A stretch of DNA of 64,000 nucleotides, taken from positions 248,001 to 312,000 of the forward strand of contig JAXGYO010000002.1 of NCBI GenBank assembly GCA_040772225.1, given 5' to 3'. Below the pieces are notes generated by a model. That model was not told the origin of the DNA, did no database searches, and saw nothing but the letters and a program-made list of their open reading frames with translations. Source of the stretch: JAAYED01 sp040772225 (GTDB lineage Bacteria; Chloroflexota; Anaerolineae; UBA1429). Every line of letters begins with the position of its first letter. Within the stretch, counting starts at the first letter, position 1. The translations under genes were made by a program, and so were the position numbers. Shown here in pieces: positions 51,661 through 60,757 of this stretch.

Positions 51661-52743
51661 ATGAAACACAACTATGAGTACGATCGCAAGTTGCAGGTGG
51701 CCTACATCGGAGCCGGCGAGCACTCCTACCGTAATATCCTGCCCACCTTTCAGTACGCGCCTATCGATCTCGTGGCAATCACCGACCACAAGACGGACCG
51801 CGGACTGGCGGTCGCCCGCCAGTTCGGAGCCAGACGCTTCTACCCCAACCACAAGGCGCTCCTGGCCAAAGAGACTGCCCTTGACGCTGTGATGATCGCA
51901 GTAGGGCCCGATGCAGAGGGGCGGCCTCGCTATCCACAGTTGGCCGCAGAGGCCCTGACGGCAGGATTTCACGTGTGGATCGACGAGCCACCTTGCCTGA
52001 GCGCCGCCGATATCTCCACCTTTACCAATGCCTGTATCAAGAAGCACAAGTACCTGGCGGTAGGCTTTGCCAGGCGTTTCGCCCCTGGCTATGTTCAGGC
52101 CAGTGACATCATGGCTGACAAGGCTTTCGGCCCGGTCGGCTCCTATGCGTTCCGCTTCCCGCTGGCCCTGCCGGACACAGCCCGACGGCGCACAGACAAA
52201 GGCGCGGCGGCCTTCCTGCCGGTCACTGGCGTGCTGGCCCTGCTTGCCGGCATGTTCGGCGAGATACAAGCCTTTAGTCTGGTACGTAGCACGTCCGGCT
52301 CAGCCGTGATCAGCCTGGTTCACGCCGGGGGCGTGCCCGGCGCGCTGCATCTCACCGCGGGCCAGTCTCTCTCTGCCCCTCGCGAGCGCCTTGAGGTCAT
52401 CGGCCGGCGTGCGAGTCTGGTCGTCGACGACGGCGTGCGGGTAACCTACTACCGGCGCATGGCCCCTCTGAGCGCAGAACTGGAGGGCCGCCAGGAGAGC
52501 GCGCTGATTGGCGACGTCAACTCCGCACCCGTGATCTGGGAGCCTCGCATCGATCCCAGAGAACCCGCAACACAGCACATGGCGCAGATGGGTTATCTCG
52601 GAAGCATCCGCTCATTCGCGGAACAGCTACTCGCAAATCAGCCTCCGAACAAGGGCACCCTGGTGGAGGCTCTGCACGTTATGACCGTGTTCGACCGAGT
52701 GCGGAACGCCAAAGAGATGGATTGGGTTCAGGTCCAGAGCTGA
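51661..52743 (+). CDS. Gfo/Idh/MocA-family oxidoreductase
   Basis: A 360-residue NAD(P)-dependent dehydrogenase-type protein. The Rossmann opening is LQVAYIGAGEHSYRNILP, and the catalytic EKP is replaced by DEPPCLS (near residue 108), so the catalytic lysine is missing and activity may differ. It is preceded by an ideal SD (GGAGGTGAT). It is followed 14 nt later by an isomerase gene, and the two probably form a sugar-processing unit. Confidence 0.82.
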   Translation: MKHNYEYDRKLQVAYIGAGEHSYRNILPTFQYAPIDLVAITDHKTDRGLAVARQFGARRFYPNHKALLAKETALDAVMIAVGPDAEGRPRYPQLAAEALTAGFHVWIDEPPCLSAADISTFTNACIKKHKYLAVGFARRFAPGYVQASDIMADKAFGPVGSYAFRFPLALPDTARRRTDKGAAAFLPVTGVLALLAGMFGEIQAFSLVRSTSGSAVISLVHAGGVPGALHLTAGQSLSAPRERLEVIGRRASLVVDDGVRVTYYRRMAPLSAELEGRQESALIGDVNSAPVIWEPRIDPREPATQHMAQMGYLGSIRSFAEQLLANQPPNKGTLVEALHVMTVFDRVRNAKEMDWVQVQS

Positions 52744-52757
52744 AAGGGCGGGATAGT

Positions 52758-53531
52758 ATGAGCAAGTCGATTGCGCTGGGAATCTGTGCCGAACCGAGTC
52801 AGGCCAATGACATCGCGGCCAACTATGACTATATCGAACTCTCCTTCTCGACGGTGCTGAGCCCGCTGGTGGACGACGGCGCCTTTGTGGAGCAGATGGC
52901 CTCGCTCAAGGATCTGCCTTTGCCCGCCCGGGCCTGCAACAACTTTGTGGCAGCGAACGTCAAGGTAGTCGGGCCCGATGTTGATCAGGATCTGCTCATA
53001 CGCTATGTCGAGACCGGTTTCGCCCGGGCGGAGGCCCTGGGCGTTGAGCGGGTTGTCTTTGGGAGCGGCGGGGCAAGGCGCGTGCCTGAGGGCTTTTCGC
53101 GGCAGGTCGCCTGGGAGCAACTGATAGCCTTCTGCCGGCTTTGTTCCGAGCGGGCCTACCCGGGGCTGGTGATCGCGATCGAGCCGCTCAATCGTGGCGA
53201 GTGCAACATCATCACCAGTTTTGGCGAGGGCCTGAGACTCGCACGGGACGTCGCAGAGCACAACGTGGGCATCCTCGCCGACATCTATCACCTGGAAATG
53301 GAATCTGAGCCGGTGTCGGTCATTAGCGAGGGCGCGGACATTCTGTCACACGTTCACCTCGCCGACTCGGGCCGGCTCTATCCAGGAAGCGGGAGCTATC
53401 CGCTACGAGAGTTGTTCGCGCTGCTGCATCGGCACGAATACACCGGCCGCGCCTCGGTCGAATGCCGCTGGGGCGACAATTTCGCGCACGAGGCCAGCCT
53501 GGCAGCCACGTTCCTGCGGACGCTACTCTAG
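52758..53531 (+). CDS. Sugar phosphate isomerase/epimerase-like TIM-barrel protein
   Basis: A 257-residue protein of the xylose-isomerase-like TIM barrel (AP endonuclease 2) superfamily. VIAIEPLNRGECNIITSFGEG carries the metal-binding Glu, with ADIYHLEMES and HVHLADSGRLYPGSG and VECRWG supplying the other acidic and His ligands. Members isomerise or epimerise sugars or inositols. Start ATG 52758 has GGGCGGG upstream. The gene ends at a strong terminator. Confidence 0.85.
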   Translation: MSKSIALGICAEPSQANDIAANYDYIELSFSTVLSPLVDDGAFVEQMASLKDLPLPARACNNFVAANVKVVGPDVDQDLLIRYVETGFARAEALGVERVVFGSGGARRVPEGFSRQVAWEQLIAFCRLCSERAYPGLVIAIEPLNRGECNIITSFGEGLRLARDVAEHNVGILADIYHLEMESEPVSVISEGADILSHVHLADSGRLYPGSGSYPLRELFALLHRHEYTGRASVECRWGDNFAHEASLAATFLRTLL

Positions 53532-53542
53532 AGGATCACGAT

Positions 53543-53577
53543 GGTTCGGGGCGGATCCGCCCCGAACCTTACTTTTT
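53543..53577 (+). terminator. Rho-independent terminator
   Basis: A perfect 11-bp stem (GGTTCGGGGCG with CGCCCCGAACC) and a GATC loop are followed by TTACTTTTT. It ends the oxidoreductase-isomerase unit and overlaps the stop codon of the opposite-strand repeat protein. Confidence 0.85.
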
Positions 53578-53994
53578 CCAGGGATCCACAGGCGCATCGG
53601 GATCGGCAGGCTCCTCAAAGGGACTGCTAGCCCCCTTTGACTTGACGCTGAACAGGCTGTTCAGAAAGCCTTCGATACCATCAGACACGGCCTGGCCAAT
53701 CATACCCCAGTCAGCCTGCTCATCTGCACCGACGATCCTGGCGATCTCGCGACGCGTCGATCTCTCAAGGTGCTCGCCGATGTCCTCCCAGTCGGCCTCC
53801 TGTTCGGCACCGACCGCCCTGGCCGTTTTCTGGCGCACCGCCTCATCGGTCTGGTTGCCGATATCCTTCCACGTCGCATCTTCGCTAGCACCGACCATGC
53901 GTGCCATATCCCGGCGAACCTGATTGCCGATATCGGCAAACAGCTCGCGCCACTCGTCCGTACTCGGGTTCTTTTTCGGTTCTTGCTCGTTCAT
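53569..53994 (-). CDS. Small acidic protein with three tandem 27-residue repeats
   Basis: A 141-residue protein of unknown function. Residues about 20-100 contain three copies of a unit with core ARxVGAxxxAxWxxIG: DIGNQ...ARMVGASEDATWK (first copy 4 residues shorter), DIGNQTDEAVRQKTARAVGA and DIGEHLERSTRREIARIVGA. Each would make a pair of short helices. A linker and an acidic proline-rich tail (EEPADPDAPVDPW) follow. No signal peptide or membrane helix. ATG 53994 has GGAAAGGAC upstream. I do not recognise the family. Confidence 0.6.
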   Translation of the reverse strand: MNEQEPKKNPSTDEWRELFADIGNQVRRDMARMVGASEDATWKDIGNQTDEAVRQKTARAVGAEQEADWEDIGEHLERSTRREIARIVGADEQADWGMIGQAVSDGIEGFLNSLFSVKSKGASSPFEEPADPDAPVDPWKK

Positions 53995-54066
53995 TTCTGT
54001 CCTTTCCTCGGTAGCAGCGATCTCAGCCTGAGATAACGATCGCGGAGACGTGCACTCTTGCCTGGA

Positions 54067-55668
54067 TCACCACCTCAGCACGAGAATCCAGTCCTGTGGG
54101 TGCCCCGCATGCAGCCCGCCTGGCGAGCGGTACATATCCCCACTCACTGAGGCTTCCTGAATCGAGCCCGTGACCGGGTCAAACCACTCCGCAGCATACA
54201 TGTTGCTGGGTTCAACCAACTGCAGGGTGCCGCCGGCTGGCAGATAGGCTGCAATGATGTCCCGTGAGGGCGTTGCCATCACCAGCGGTCTGTAGCCGTC
54301 CCTATAGCCTTCCGGCGGGGTCACCAGCAGATCGGCAGCCGGGCGCATATCCGCAAAGGGTATCTGCTCCAATAGAAAACGGCGGACGATGAGCAGATAC
54401 TCCACACCCGGTTGGTCGTGTTCTAGATCCAGAAACGGGCCCCAGCTGTTCTCAAAGCCATGGATGATGCCCAGGCACGAGAACACCCCGCGCCACGCAC
54501 CGCGGCGCGTATGCTCCGCATCGCAATAGGCGTGTCCTGGAATGAGCAGCGGAAACTCCTCGTTCCGCTCATAGCCCCACTCGGCAAACAGAGCAGCGCC
54601 GGTCCACCCCTCGAGGCTCTCTGCGATCCGCTCTTCGATGCCGGCAGCAAGCCAGCCGTTCTCACGGTCTCGCGTGCCCCATTCCTGGTACATGATCAGG
54701 TCTATCGCGCCAGGATCGCGCGCAAACCGCCGTGAAAAGGCCGGCATCCGCGGCCCGTTGTGCACGGCCACGATATGCCCATGCGGCGCGTTGGCCTTTA
54801 GCCATCGCCCCATACGCATAGCCCAGCGATCAGCAACGGGATTGTAGCGCCAGTCTCCATCCGGATAGTACTCATACTCGTTCATCAGCGTCCAGACATA
54901 CACGCTAGTGTAAGCGTCGTAACGCGCCAGCAGGTACCGCATCCACAACTGCTCATATTCTGGCAGAAAAACATCCCGCTGATTGAACGGATACTCGAAC
55001 CCCCAGGCCTCCATGATCATCTCAAGCCCCAGACCGAGCTGTTCTGCCTGGGCGACCACACGATCTACCGTGCGGAAATAGTCAAGGTCAAAACGATCGA
55101 ACTGCGGCGCTTGCTCACTGCCGCCCCACGGCCAGGTGCGACGCGTCTGCCAGGAGGAGTAGCCATCCGGCGGATGAAACGGACTGACCGGCAGCCTCAC
55201 GCGCAACAGATTGAATCCCTGCTCGGCGCGGCGACGCATGAACGTGCCAACGTCTGCGCCACAGTGCGCCATGCCAAACAGATTGTACGTCGTATCGCCT
55301 AGAATCAGTACAGGCGCTCCCGATTCGTAGGCAAGCCCCCACCCCTGCCCCGGCGTCGCCCGCAGGTACCCATGGGAATCTGCTGGCACAGAAGTAAAGT
55401 TGCCCTCCCAGGTCAGTTCCGGATCAGCAGGGCTCGACCGGAGGCACACGGACCAATCTCCTGGCGTCCCCGGGCTAAAGCGCACGCGCCAGATGCCGTC
55501 TCCGTCATAGAAAGCGGGCACGGCCAAAGACTCGCCCTCCGGACCGGAGAACAGGGCTGTCACGTCCACATCCCAAAAGGGATTCTGATAGGCAGTGCTA
55601 CTGCTAAAGGCCCATTCGACAACTGAGCGTGTCGCGCAGCGGTCGGGTACAGAACTTGTAAGCACCAT
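54067..55668 (-). CDS. DUF5060/DUF4038-type glycoside hydrolase
   Basis: A 533-residue protein. The N-terminus (about 15-90: VEWAFSSSTAYQNPFWDVDVTALF, WRVRFSPGTPGDWSV) matches DUF5060, followed by a DUF4038 TIM barrel with LGDTTYNLFGMAHC, the acid/base LMNEYEYYPDGDW (about residue 268) and a likely nucleophile in FAEWGYERNEEFPL. A short C-terminal beta domain (YAAEWFDPVTGSI) is like the putative collagen-binding module. Relatives cleave unusual plant-type glycosides such as apiosides. No signal peptide is seen from ATG 55668 (AAGGCGG upstream); a longer frame to 55872 lacks an SD. Confidence 0.82.
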   Translation of the reverse strand: MVLTSSVPDRCATRSVVEWAFSSSTAYQNPFWDVDVTALFSGPEGESLAVPAFYDGDGIWRVRFSPGTPGDWSVCLRSSPADPELTWEGNFTSVPADSHGYLRATPGQGWGLAYESGAPVLILGDTTYNLFGMAHCGADVGTFMRRRAEQGFNLLRVRLPVSPFHPPDGYSSWQTRRTWPWGGSEQAPQFDRFDLDYFRTVDRVVAQAEQLGLGLEMIMEAWGFEYPFNQRDVFLPEYEQLWMRYLLARYDAYTSVYVWTLMNEYEYYPDGDWRYNPVADRWAMRMGRWLKANAPHGHIVAVHNGPRMPAFSRRFARDPGAIDLIMYQEWGTRDRENGWLAAGIEERIAESLEGWTGAALFAEWGYERNEEFPLLIPGHAYCDAEHTRRGAWRGVFSCLGIIHGFENSWGPFLDLEHDQPGVEYLLIVRRFLLEQIPFADMRPAADLLVTPPEGYRDGYRPLVMATPSRDIIAAYLPAGGTLQLVEPSNMYAAEWFDPVTGSIQEASVSGDMYRSPGGLHAGHPQDWILVLRW

Positions 55669-55924
55669 CGGTTCCGCCTTCCAGGGTTCAGTCGTATGTG
55701 GCAACCATACTGGACAAGGTCTGTCGCAATCAGGCCGGCTTGATAGCCCATTCCATACATTATAGCCAAGCAACGGCGTACTCTTCAAGCAAGCGTGTCC
55801 CTGTGCCTCGGATCGGGCATACGATTCCACTGGATCATTGACAGGGCCCACGCCGCAGAATAACATCGGCACAACGTATTCCGGCGGATGATCCTGACAT
55901 CACTATGTTTCGAGGAGCAGAACA

Positions 55925-56887
55925 GTGCCACTTTATGACAAGCCCATCGAGGAACTCGTCGTCTACAAGCCTCCGCTCACGCGAGAGGCTGACTTTGCTG
56001 ATTTCTGGCAGGCTACCCTGCAGGAAGCGTCCCAGGCACCGCTAAACGCAGAGCTCGAAACGCTGGATTATCCGGCGCTGGGCTGTACGGTCCAGAAACT
56101 GACCTACGATGGATGGCAGGGAGCGCGTATCGCGGCATGGTACCTCAGGCCGCTCGGAGAGGGACCTTTCCCCGGGCTGGTGCAGTATCACGGGTACAGC
56201 GGGAGCAAATCCGATGTCTTTAGCTACCTGCCCTGGGCCCTGCAGGGCTATGCCATCCTGGCCGTCGACGTGCGAGGGCAATCTGGCGAGAGCACAGACC
56301 CGGCACCGTATCCCGGCGGGCATGTCAAGGGCTGGATGACACAGGGCATCACGGACCCTGAGGCCTACTACTATCGGGGCGCTTACGTCGACTGCGTGCG
56401 GGCGCTGGATTGGATATGTGCCCAACCCGATGTCGATGCCTCCCGGGTGGGTGTCATGGGGATGAGTCAGGGTGGCGGGCTCACGTTGGCGGTAGCCGCG
56501 CTCGATGAGCGACCGGTCCTGGCGATGCCCGAAATGCCCTACCTCTGCCACTTTAGGCGGGCCGTCGCTATGGCTATGCGCCAACCTTACCTCGAGATCC
56601 CCGATTACCTCAAGCGATGGCCAGAACGCGAGGCAACGGTCTGGCAGACCCTATCCTACTTTGACAATATGAACCTGGCGCCCTGGATCAAGTGCCCTGT
56701 GCTCATGACTGTGGGGCTGCAGGACGACATCTGCCCGCCGTCCAGCGTATATGCAGCCTTCAACTGGCTGGAAGCGCACAAGGAGATGCGCGTGTATCCC
56801 TACCACAATCACGAGATGGTGCAGGCGCACTGGGAGACGAAACTGCGCTGGGCCCACCATTACCTGAAGGGCATGGACACGATATAG
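55925..56887 (+). CDS. CE7 acetylxylan esterase/cephalosporin-C deacetylase family hydrolase
   Basis: A 320-residue alpha/beta hydrolase of carbohydrate esterase family 7. RPLGEGPFPGLVQYHGYSGSK and VDVRGQSGES are characteristic, and the nucleophile Ser (about S181) lies in GVMGMSQGGGLTLA. The Asp in GLQDDICPP (about D267) and His in YPYHNHEMVQ (about H296) complete the triad. It removes acetyl groups from short xylo-oligosaccharides or related sugars inside the cell. GTG start with AGGAGC upstream. It is divergent from the DUF4038 hydrolase and part of the same carbohydrate cluster. Confidence 0.9.
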   Translation: MPLYDKPIEELVVYKPPLTREADFADFWQATLQEASQAPLNAELETLDYPALGCTVQKLTYDGWQGARIAAWYLRPLGEGPFPGLVQYHGYSGSKSDVFSYLPWALQGYAILAVDVRGQSGESTDPAPYPGGHVKGWMTQGITDPEAYYYRGAYVDCVRALDWICAQPDVDASRVGVMGMSQGGGLTLAVAALDERPVLAMPEMPYLCHFRRAVAMAMRQPYLEIPDYLKRWPEREATVWQTLSYFDNMNLAPWIKCPVLMTVGLQDDICPPSSVYAAFNWLEAHKEMRVYPYHNHEMVQAHWETKLRWAHHYLKGMDTI

Positions 56888-56916
56888 AACACCGGGACGG
56901 TGCGCAGAAGCACCGA

Positions 56917-57921
56917 TCAGGGCACGATAACTGTTTTGATGTGCTCCCCGGGACCTGCCGCAAGCAGCTCGGGGAGCGCCTCTAGAGGCGCCTGGTGTGT
57001 GATCAGCGGTGCGACAGCCAGCCTGCCAGACCCCAGCAATGCGATCGCGCGAGAATGGGTAAAGGGATTGATCCGCGCACCTCGAATGGTGAGTTCCTTC
57101 TCAAAGATCATGTTGGGGTTTAGCATCACGCTCTGATCGGGAGGAGTCACACCGAACCAGAGAACCATTCCACCGGGCGCTGCCCACTGGAGGGCCTGAG
57201 CACTGGTACTTGCAGAGCCAACTGCCTCGATCACAACGTGGGCTCCATCCTCGAGCAATCCGCCGGGCGCTGAGGGATCCTCCCCGCGAGGATCGATGAC
57301 CGCATCCGCCCCGAGATCGAGAGCCATCTGACGGCGAGAGGCAGAGAGATCGCTGACGATCACGCGTCCTGCGCCCTGCAATCTGGCCAGCTGTGCCATG
57401 ATCTGCCCGATACCTCCTCCGCCGATCACCGCTACGGTATCGCCTGAACGCACGCCCGCCAGATCCATCCCATGGATACAGCACGCGACCGGTTCTGCCA
57501 ACGCCCCCTCGAGGTACGTCAGTGAGTCGGGAATCGGAAAGCACTGTGCCTCAGGGACAAGACTGTACTCGGCAAAACCGCCATCGATATCGACCCCAAG
57601 GGCCGTGAGATGGCGACACATGTGCACCTGCCCCCGGCGGCAAGGGCCGCACTCCCCGCAAGGGATGTTAGGGTCAATCGCCACACGGTCACCCACTGCG
57701 AGCCCGGTCACGCCCCTGCCGATTGCCGTTATCTCGCCGGAATACTCGTGCCCGATGATCACGGGAGGGCGCGTCGAAAACTCACCGTGAAAGATATGCC
57801 GGTCAGTCCCGCAAATGCCACAGGCCGCGACACGCACCACAACTTCTTGCGGTCCGGGCTCCGGCTGGCGCACATCGGTTACCGCGATATCGCCTTTACC
57901 ATGGAATACAGCTGCTTTCAT
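56917..57921 (-). CDS. Zinc-dependent medium-chain alcohol/polyol dehydrogenase
   Basis: A 334-residue MDR enzyme. Catalytic zinc ligands are C37 (CGICGTD), H58 and E59 (GHEYSG); the structural zinc site has C88, C91, C94 and C102 (CGECGPCRRGQVHMC). The Rossmann GGGGIG is in AVIGGGGIGQIMAQLA, and the sequence resembles sorbitol/threonine dehydrogenases. It oxidises a sugar alcohol or related hydroxy compound with NAD. ATG 57921 has GAGAGGGG upstream. It converges with the esterase gene and is divergent from the zinc-ribbon gene. Confidence 0.9.
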   Translation of the reverse strand: MKAAVFHGKGDIAVTDVRQPEPGPQEVVVRVAACGICGTDRHIFHGEFSTRPPVIIGHEYSGEITAIGRGVTGLAVGDRVAIDPNIPCGECGPCRRGQVHMCRHLTALGVDIDGGFAEYSLVPEAQCFPIPDSLTYLEGALAEPVACCIHGMDLAGVRSGDTVAVIGGGGIGQIMAQLARLQGAGRVIVSDLSASRRQMALDLGADAVIDPRGEDPSAPGGLLEDGAHVVIEAVGSASTSAQALQWAAPGGMVLWFGVTPPDQSVMLNPNMIFEKELTIRGARINPFTHSRAIALLGSGRLAVAPLITHQAPLEALPELLAAGPGEHIKTVIVP

Positions 57922-58013
57922 GGCGACCCCTCTCAATTGCGACGGACAGCGGCCACTTGGCATCGTGTCCACCGTCTGCTACCATCTGGCCAAAATCCCG
58001 GGCTGGAGGAATG

Positions 58014-58295
58014 ATGCCAACCTACGAGTACCGCTGCCAAGATTGCGGCCACCATTTCGATGTGCTCTATCGCAGCATCTCTGCGGCCGAGGAGGCTGCT
58101 CAGCCGCGCTGTCCTAAGTGTGGCTCTGCAGACTCTCAACGCGTACTCTCGGCGTTCACTGTCGCCAGCGGCGTCTCGACCGTCGACAGCAGAGCCACTG
58201 GCGATCCAGCGCCGGGTTCCGCACCGGCCGGCATCACCTCAAGAACCCAGATCGACAGCTGGCGAGCCAGCAAAGCACGATCACAGCAGACGTAG
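58014..58295 (+). CDS. FmdB-family zinc-ribbon protein
   Basis: A 93-residue protein with the FmdB zinc ribbon: MPTYEYRCQDCGHHFD (C8, C11) and PRCPKCGS (C33, C36). A low-complexity tail follows. The family is of unknown role, often co-located with regulators or amidases. ATG 58014 is at a good distance from GGAGG. Confidence 0.85.
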   Translation: MPTYEYRCQDCGHHFDVLYRSISAAEEAAQPRCPKCGSADSQRVLSAFTVASGVSTVDSRATGDPAPGSAPAGITSRTQIDSWRASKARSQQT

Positions 58296-58352
58296 CGGAC
58301 ATACAGCGACCTGCTGCTGGCTGTCGACCCGCGTCAGCATCCAGCCTGGTGT

Positions 58353-59684
58353 CTAGTAGACCGCCAGATACCGGTCCAACTCCCACTGCGTCACCGCCAG
58401 ACGGTAGCTGTCCCACTCGCGTAGCTTGGCGTCGATATACCTTTCCCACACATGAGGCCCCAGCGCGTCCTGTACCACCTCGTCCTCGCAAGCGGCGTCT
58501 ATCGCCTCCTTGAGCGAGCCGGGCAGAACTGGCAGGCTATGGCGTGCCCAGGCCGATTCGTACAGGTCCTCTTCACTTGGCTCCGGCAGAGGAAGCTCGT
58601 GCTTGACACCGTCCAGTCCGCATTTGAGCATCACCGCAAAGGCCAGGTAAGGATTACATGCAGGATCGGGGAACCGCAGCTCCAATCGCACTGCCTCCGG
58701 GGTCCGTGCCTTGGGAATGCGGATCAGCGACGAACGGTTGATGCGTGCCCAGCTCACATAGACGGGAGCCTCGTAACCCGGCACCAGACGCTTGTAAGAG
58801 TTCACCAGGGGAGCCAGCACGACAGACATGGCACGTGCATGCTTCAATTGTCCGGCCAGATAGTGACGCGCCAGCTTGGATAGTCCATACTGGTCCGAAG
58901 GATCCGCAAAGGCATTCTCTCCGGTGCTACGGACCCACAGGCTCTGGTGCACATGCATTCCAGATCCCGCGATCCCCGCCACTGGTTTGGGCATAAAAGT
59001 AGCGTACAAGCCACTCTCCTGCGCGATCGCCTTGAGCACATAGCGAAAGGTCAAAGCCGCGTCCGCAGACTTGAGGGCATGATCGTAGCGAAAGTCGATC
59101 TCGTGCTGGCTGGGTGCGCCCTCGTGATGACCGGCCTGCACCTCGATGCCAAAGGCCTCCAGCGCTGCAGACATCTCCTGCCGTACCAGCATTCCCCGAT
59201 CTGAACTGGCGTCAAAGTATCCGGCCTGGTCATGCGTCGCGCGTGGGATCGGCGCCCCCCGATCATCAGTCTCGAACAAAAAGAACTCGAGTTCAGGGCC
59301 GACCTGAAAGTCAAAGCCCAGCGCTTCTGCATCCTTGAGCGCGGACTTGAGCACCGTTCGCGGCGAGCCCATAAAGTCGATACCATCCGGCGTATACACG
59401 TCACAGATGAGACGGCCCGTCTTGTGCACGCCATTGTGCCAGGGGATGACGGCAAATGTGTCCAGATCCGGAAAGAGAAACATGTCGCTCTCACTGATGC
59501 GCGCGAACCCATGGATCGAAGAACCATCGAACCAGAGTCCCTCATCGAGAATGCGATCGAGCTGGCTGATCGGCACGGTGATGTTCTTGATCATCCCCAG
59601 GATGTCGCTAAATTGCAGATGCAAAAAGCGCACATCCTCAGCACGACATGTTTTAACAATATCCTCTCGCGTCGCCTTGCTCAT
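58353..59684 (-). CDS. glnA: Glutamine synthetase type I
   Basis: A 443-residue GSI. Landmarks are LHLQFSDILGMIKNI and FDGSSIHGFARISESDM at the N-terminus, then EVQAGHHEGAPSQHEIDFRY (ATP/ammonia loop), the core MPKPVAGIAGSGMHVHQSLW and NRSSLIRIPKA, and LELRFPDPACNPYLAFAVML. The adenylylation Tyr motif NLYDLP is not visible, so control is probably of the GSI-alpha, feedback-inhibited type. GAGAGGTG precedes ATG 59684. It is a single-gene unit; its 3' end converges on the zinc-ribbon gene. Confidence 0.93.
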   Translation of the reverse strand: MSKATREDIVKTCRAEDVRFLHLQFSDILGMIKNITVPISQLDRILDEGLWFDGSSIHGFARISESDMFLFPDLDTFAVIPWHNGVHKTGRLICDVYTPDGIDFMGSPRTVLKSALKDAEALGFDFQVGPELEFFLFETDDRGAPIPRATHDQAGYFDASSDRGMLVRQEMSAALEAFGIEVQAGHHEGAPSQHEIDFRYDHALKSADAALTFRYVLKAIAQESGLYATFMPKPVAGIAGSGMHVHQSLWVRSTGENAFADPSDQYGLSKLARHYLAGQLKHARAMSVVLAPLVNSYKRLVPGYEAPVYVSWARINRSSLIRIPKARTPEAVRLELRFPDPACNPYLAFAVMLKCGLDGVKHELPLPEPSEEDLYESAWARHSLPVLPGSLKEAIDAACEDEVVQDALGPHVWERYIDAKLREWDSYRLAVTQWELDRYLAVY

Positions 59685-59792
59685 CACCACACCTCTCAGC
59701 TTGCATAGTCGATCGTCATACACGAGCCCAAACTGCTACACAGGGTGTCCGTCTGTCGATTAATACCCACAGCCGCCAGCGCAGGCAGCCCG

Positions 59793-60599
59793 TCAGGCGA
59801 CCACCCTATCGTGAGTGGACTGCCATACCGTGTTCAGCATGGCAGGCATCACGCGCTTGAATCCTGTTTTCCTGTACGTACGCTGGACCGCCTGCACGAG
59901 ACGTACGTCAAAGCCGCGGCCAGCAACGGCTTCCACATCGAGCCCCAGCTCGGTGAGCAGGAAGAGAATCTGATCTGCATCGTCATAGCTGAACCCAAGG
60001 TCCGCCTCATCGGTCTGGCCTTCCCACAGATCGGCGCTGGGCGCCTTGTATACGATCTCATCCGGGATCCCCAGATGTGAGGAGAGCGCTCGAACCTGGC
60101 ACTTGTACAGATGCGAGATCGGCTTGAGCGCCGAGGCACCATCACCGTACAGGGTAAAATAGCCAAGCAGCCACTCTGTCCGGTTACCCGTGCCCATGAC
60201 CAGGCCGTCGAAGGCTACTGACTGGTCATACAGCGTCAGCATGCGCAAGCGGGACATGATGTTGCCCAACCGCAGGCTGCCCATGTCCGGGGCGTGCGCC
60301 AGCAAAGGACGATACATCGGCGTAATATCCAGGAACGCAGAGGGCATCCCCAGCATGTCGATGATCTGCCGTCCATGCGCTGTGCTCGAAGGGTTGCTGT
60401 TCTCGCAGGGGAGCAACATGCCGAACACGTTCTCTGCGCCCAGAGCGCGCACACAGAGTGCAGCCACGAGCGCAGAGTCGATGCCTCCTGATACTCCGAG
60501 TACCGCGCGGCGGAAGCCGGCTGTTGCCAGAGAGTCACGAATAAAACCAGCGATACGGTTGGCCTCGCGTTCGACGTCCACACTCAACTCAGCGAGCAC
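59793..60599 (-). CDS. nadE: NH3-dependent NAD+ synthetase
   Basis: A 268-residue NAD synthetase of the ammonia-using type. The P-loop SGGIDS (37-42), NRTEWLLGYFTLYGDGAS and KAPSADLWEGQTDEADLGFSYDD are canonical. It adenylates nicotinate-adenine dinucleotide and amidates it. There is no N-terminal nitrilase domain, so it depends on free ammonia. GTG 60599 follows GGGGAGG. A near-consensus promoter lies at 60675-60703. Confidence 0.95.
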   Translation of the reverse strand: MLAELSVDVEREANRIAGFIRDSLATAGFRRAVLGVSGGIDSALVAALCVRALGAENVFGMLLPCENSNPSSTAHGRQIIDMLGMPSAFLDITPMYRPLLAHAPDMGSLRLGNIMSRLRMLTLYDQSVAFDGLVMGTGNRTEWLLGYFTLYGDGASALKPISHLYKCQVRALSSHLGIPDEIVYKAPSADLWEGQTDEADLGFSYDDADQILFLLTELGLDVEAVAGRGFDVRLVQAVQRTYRKTGFKRVMPAMLNTVWQSTHDRVVA

Positions 60600-60674
60600 A
60601 GTAACCTCCCCGGCGCGCGGATTAGCTCCCTATCGATCACGCCCAGCACTCCGCAGCCGGGCGCAAACCGCCAG

Positions 60675-60703
60675 ATATTAGTCGTAACGATGCGATATGT
60701 CCA
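60675..60703 (-). promoter_or_regulatory. Promoter of nadE
   Basis: Minus strand TGGACA (60698-60703), 17 nt, TAATAT (60675-60680). Confidence 0.5.
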
Positions 60704-60757
60704 CTTTGTGGTGCAGGCGCTAACCTTCAATGGCGATCAAGCCGCCAGAGATATCGA

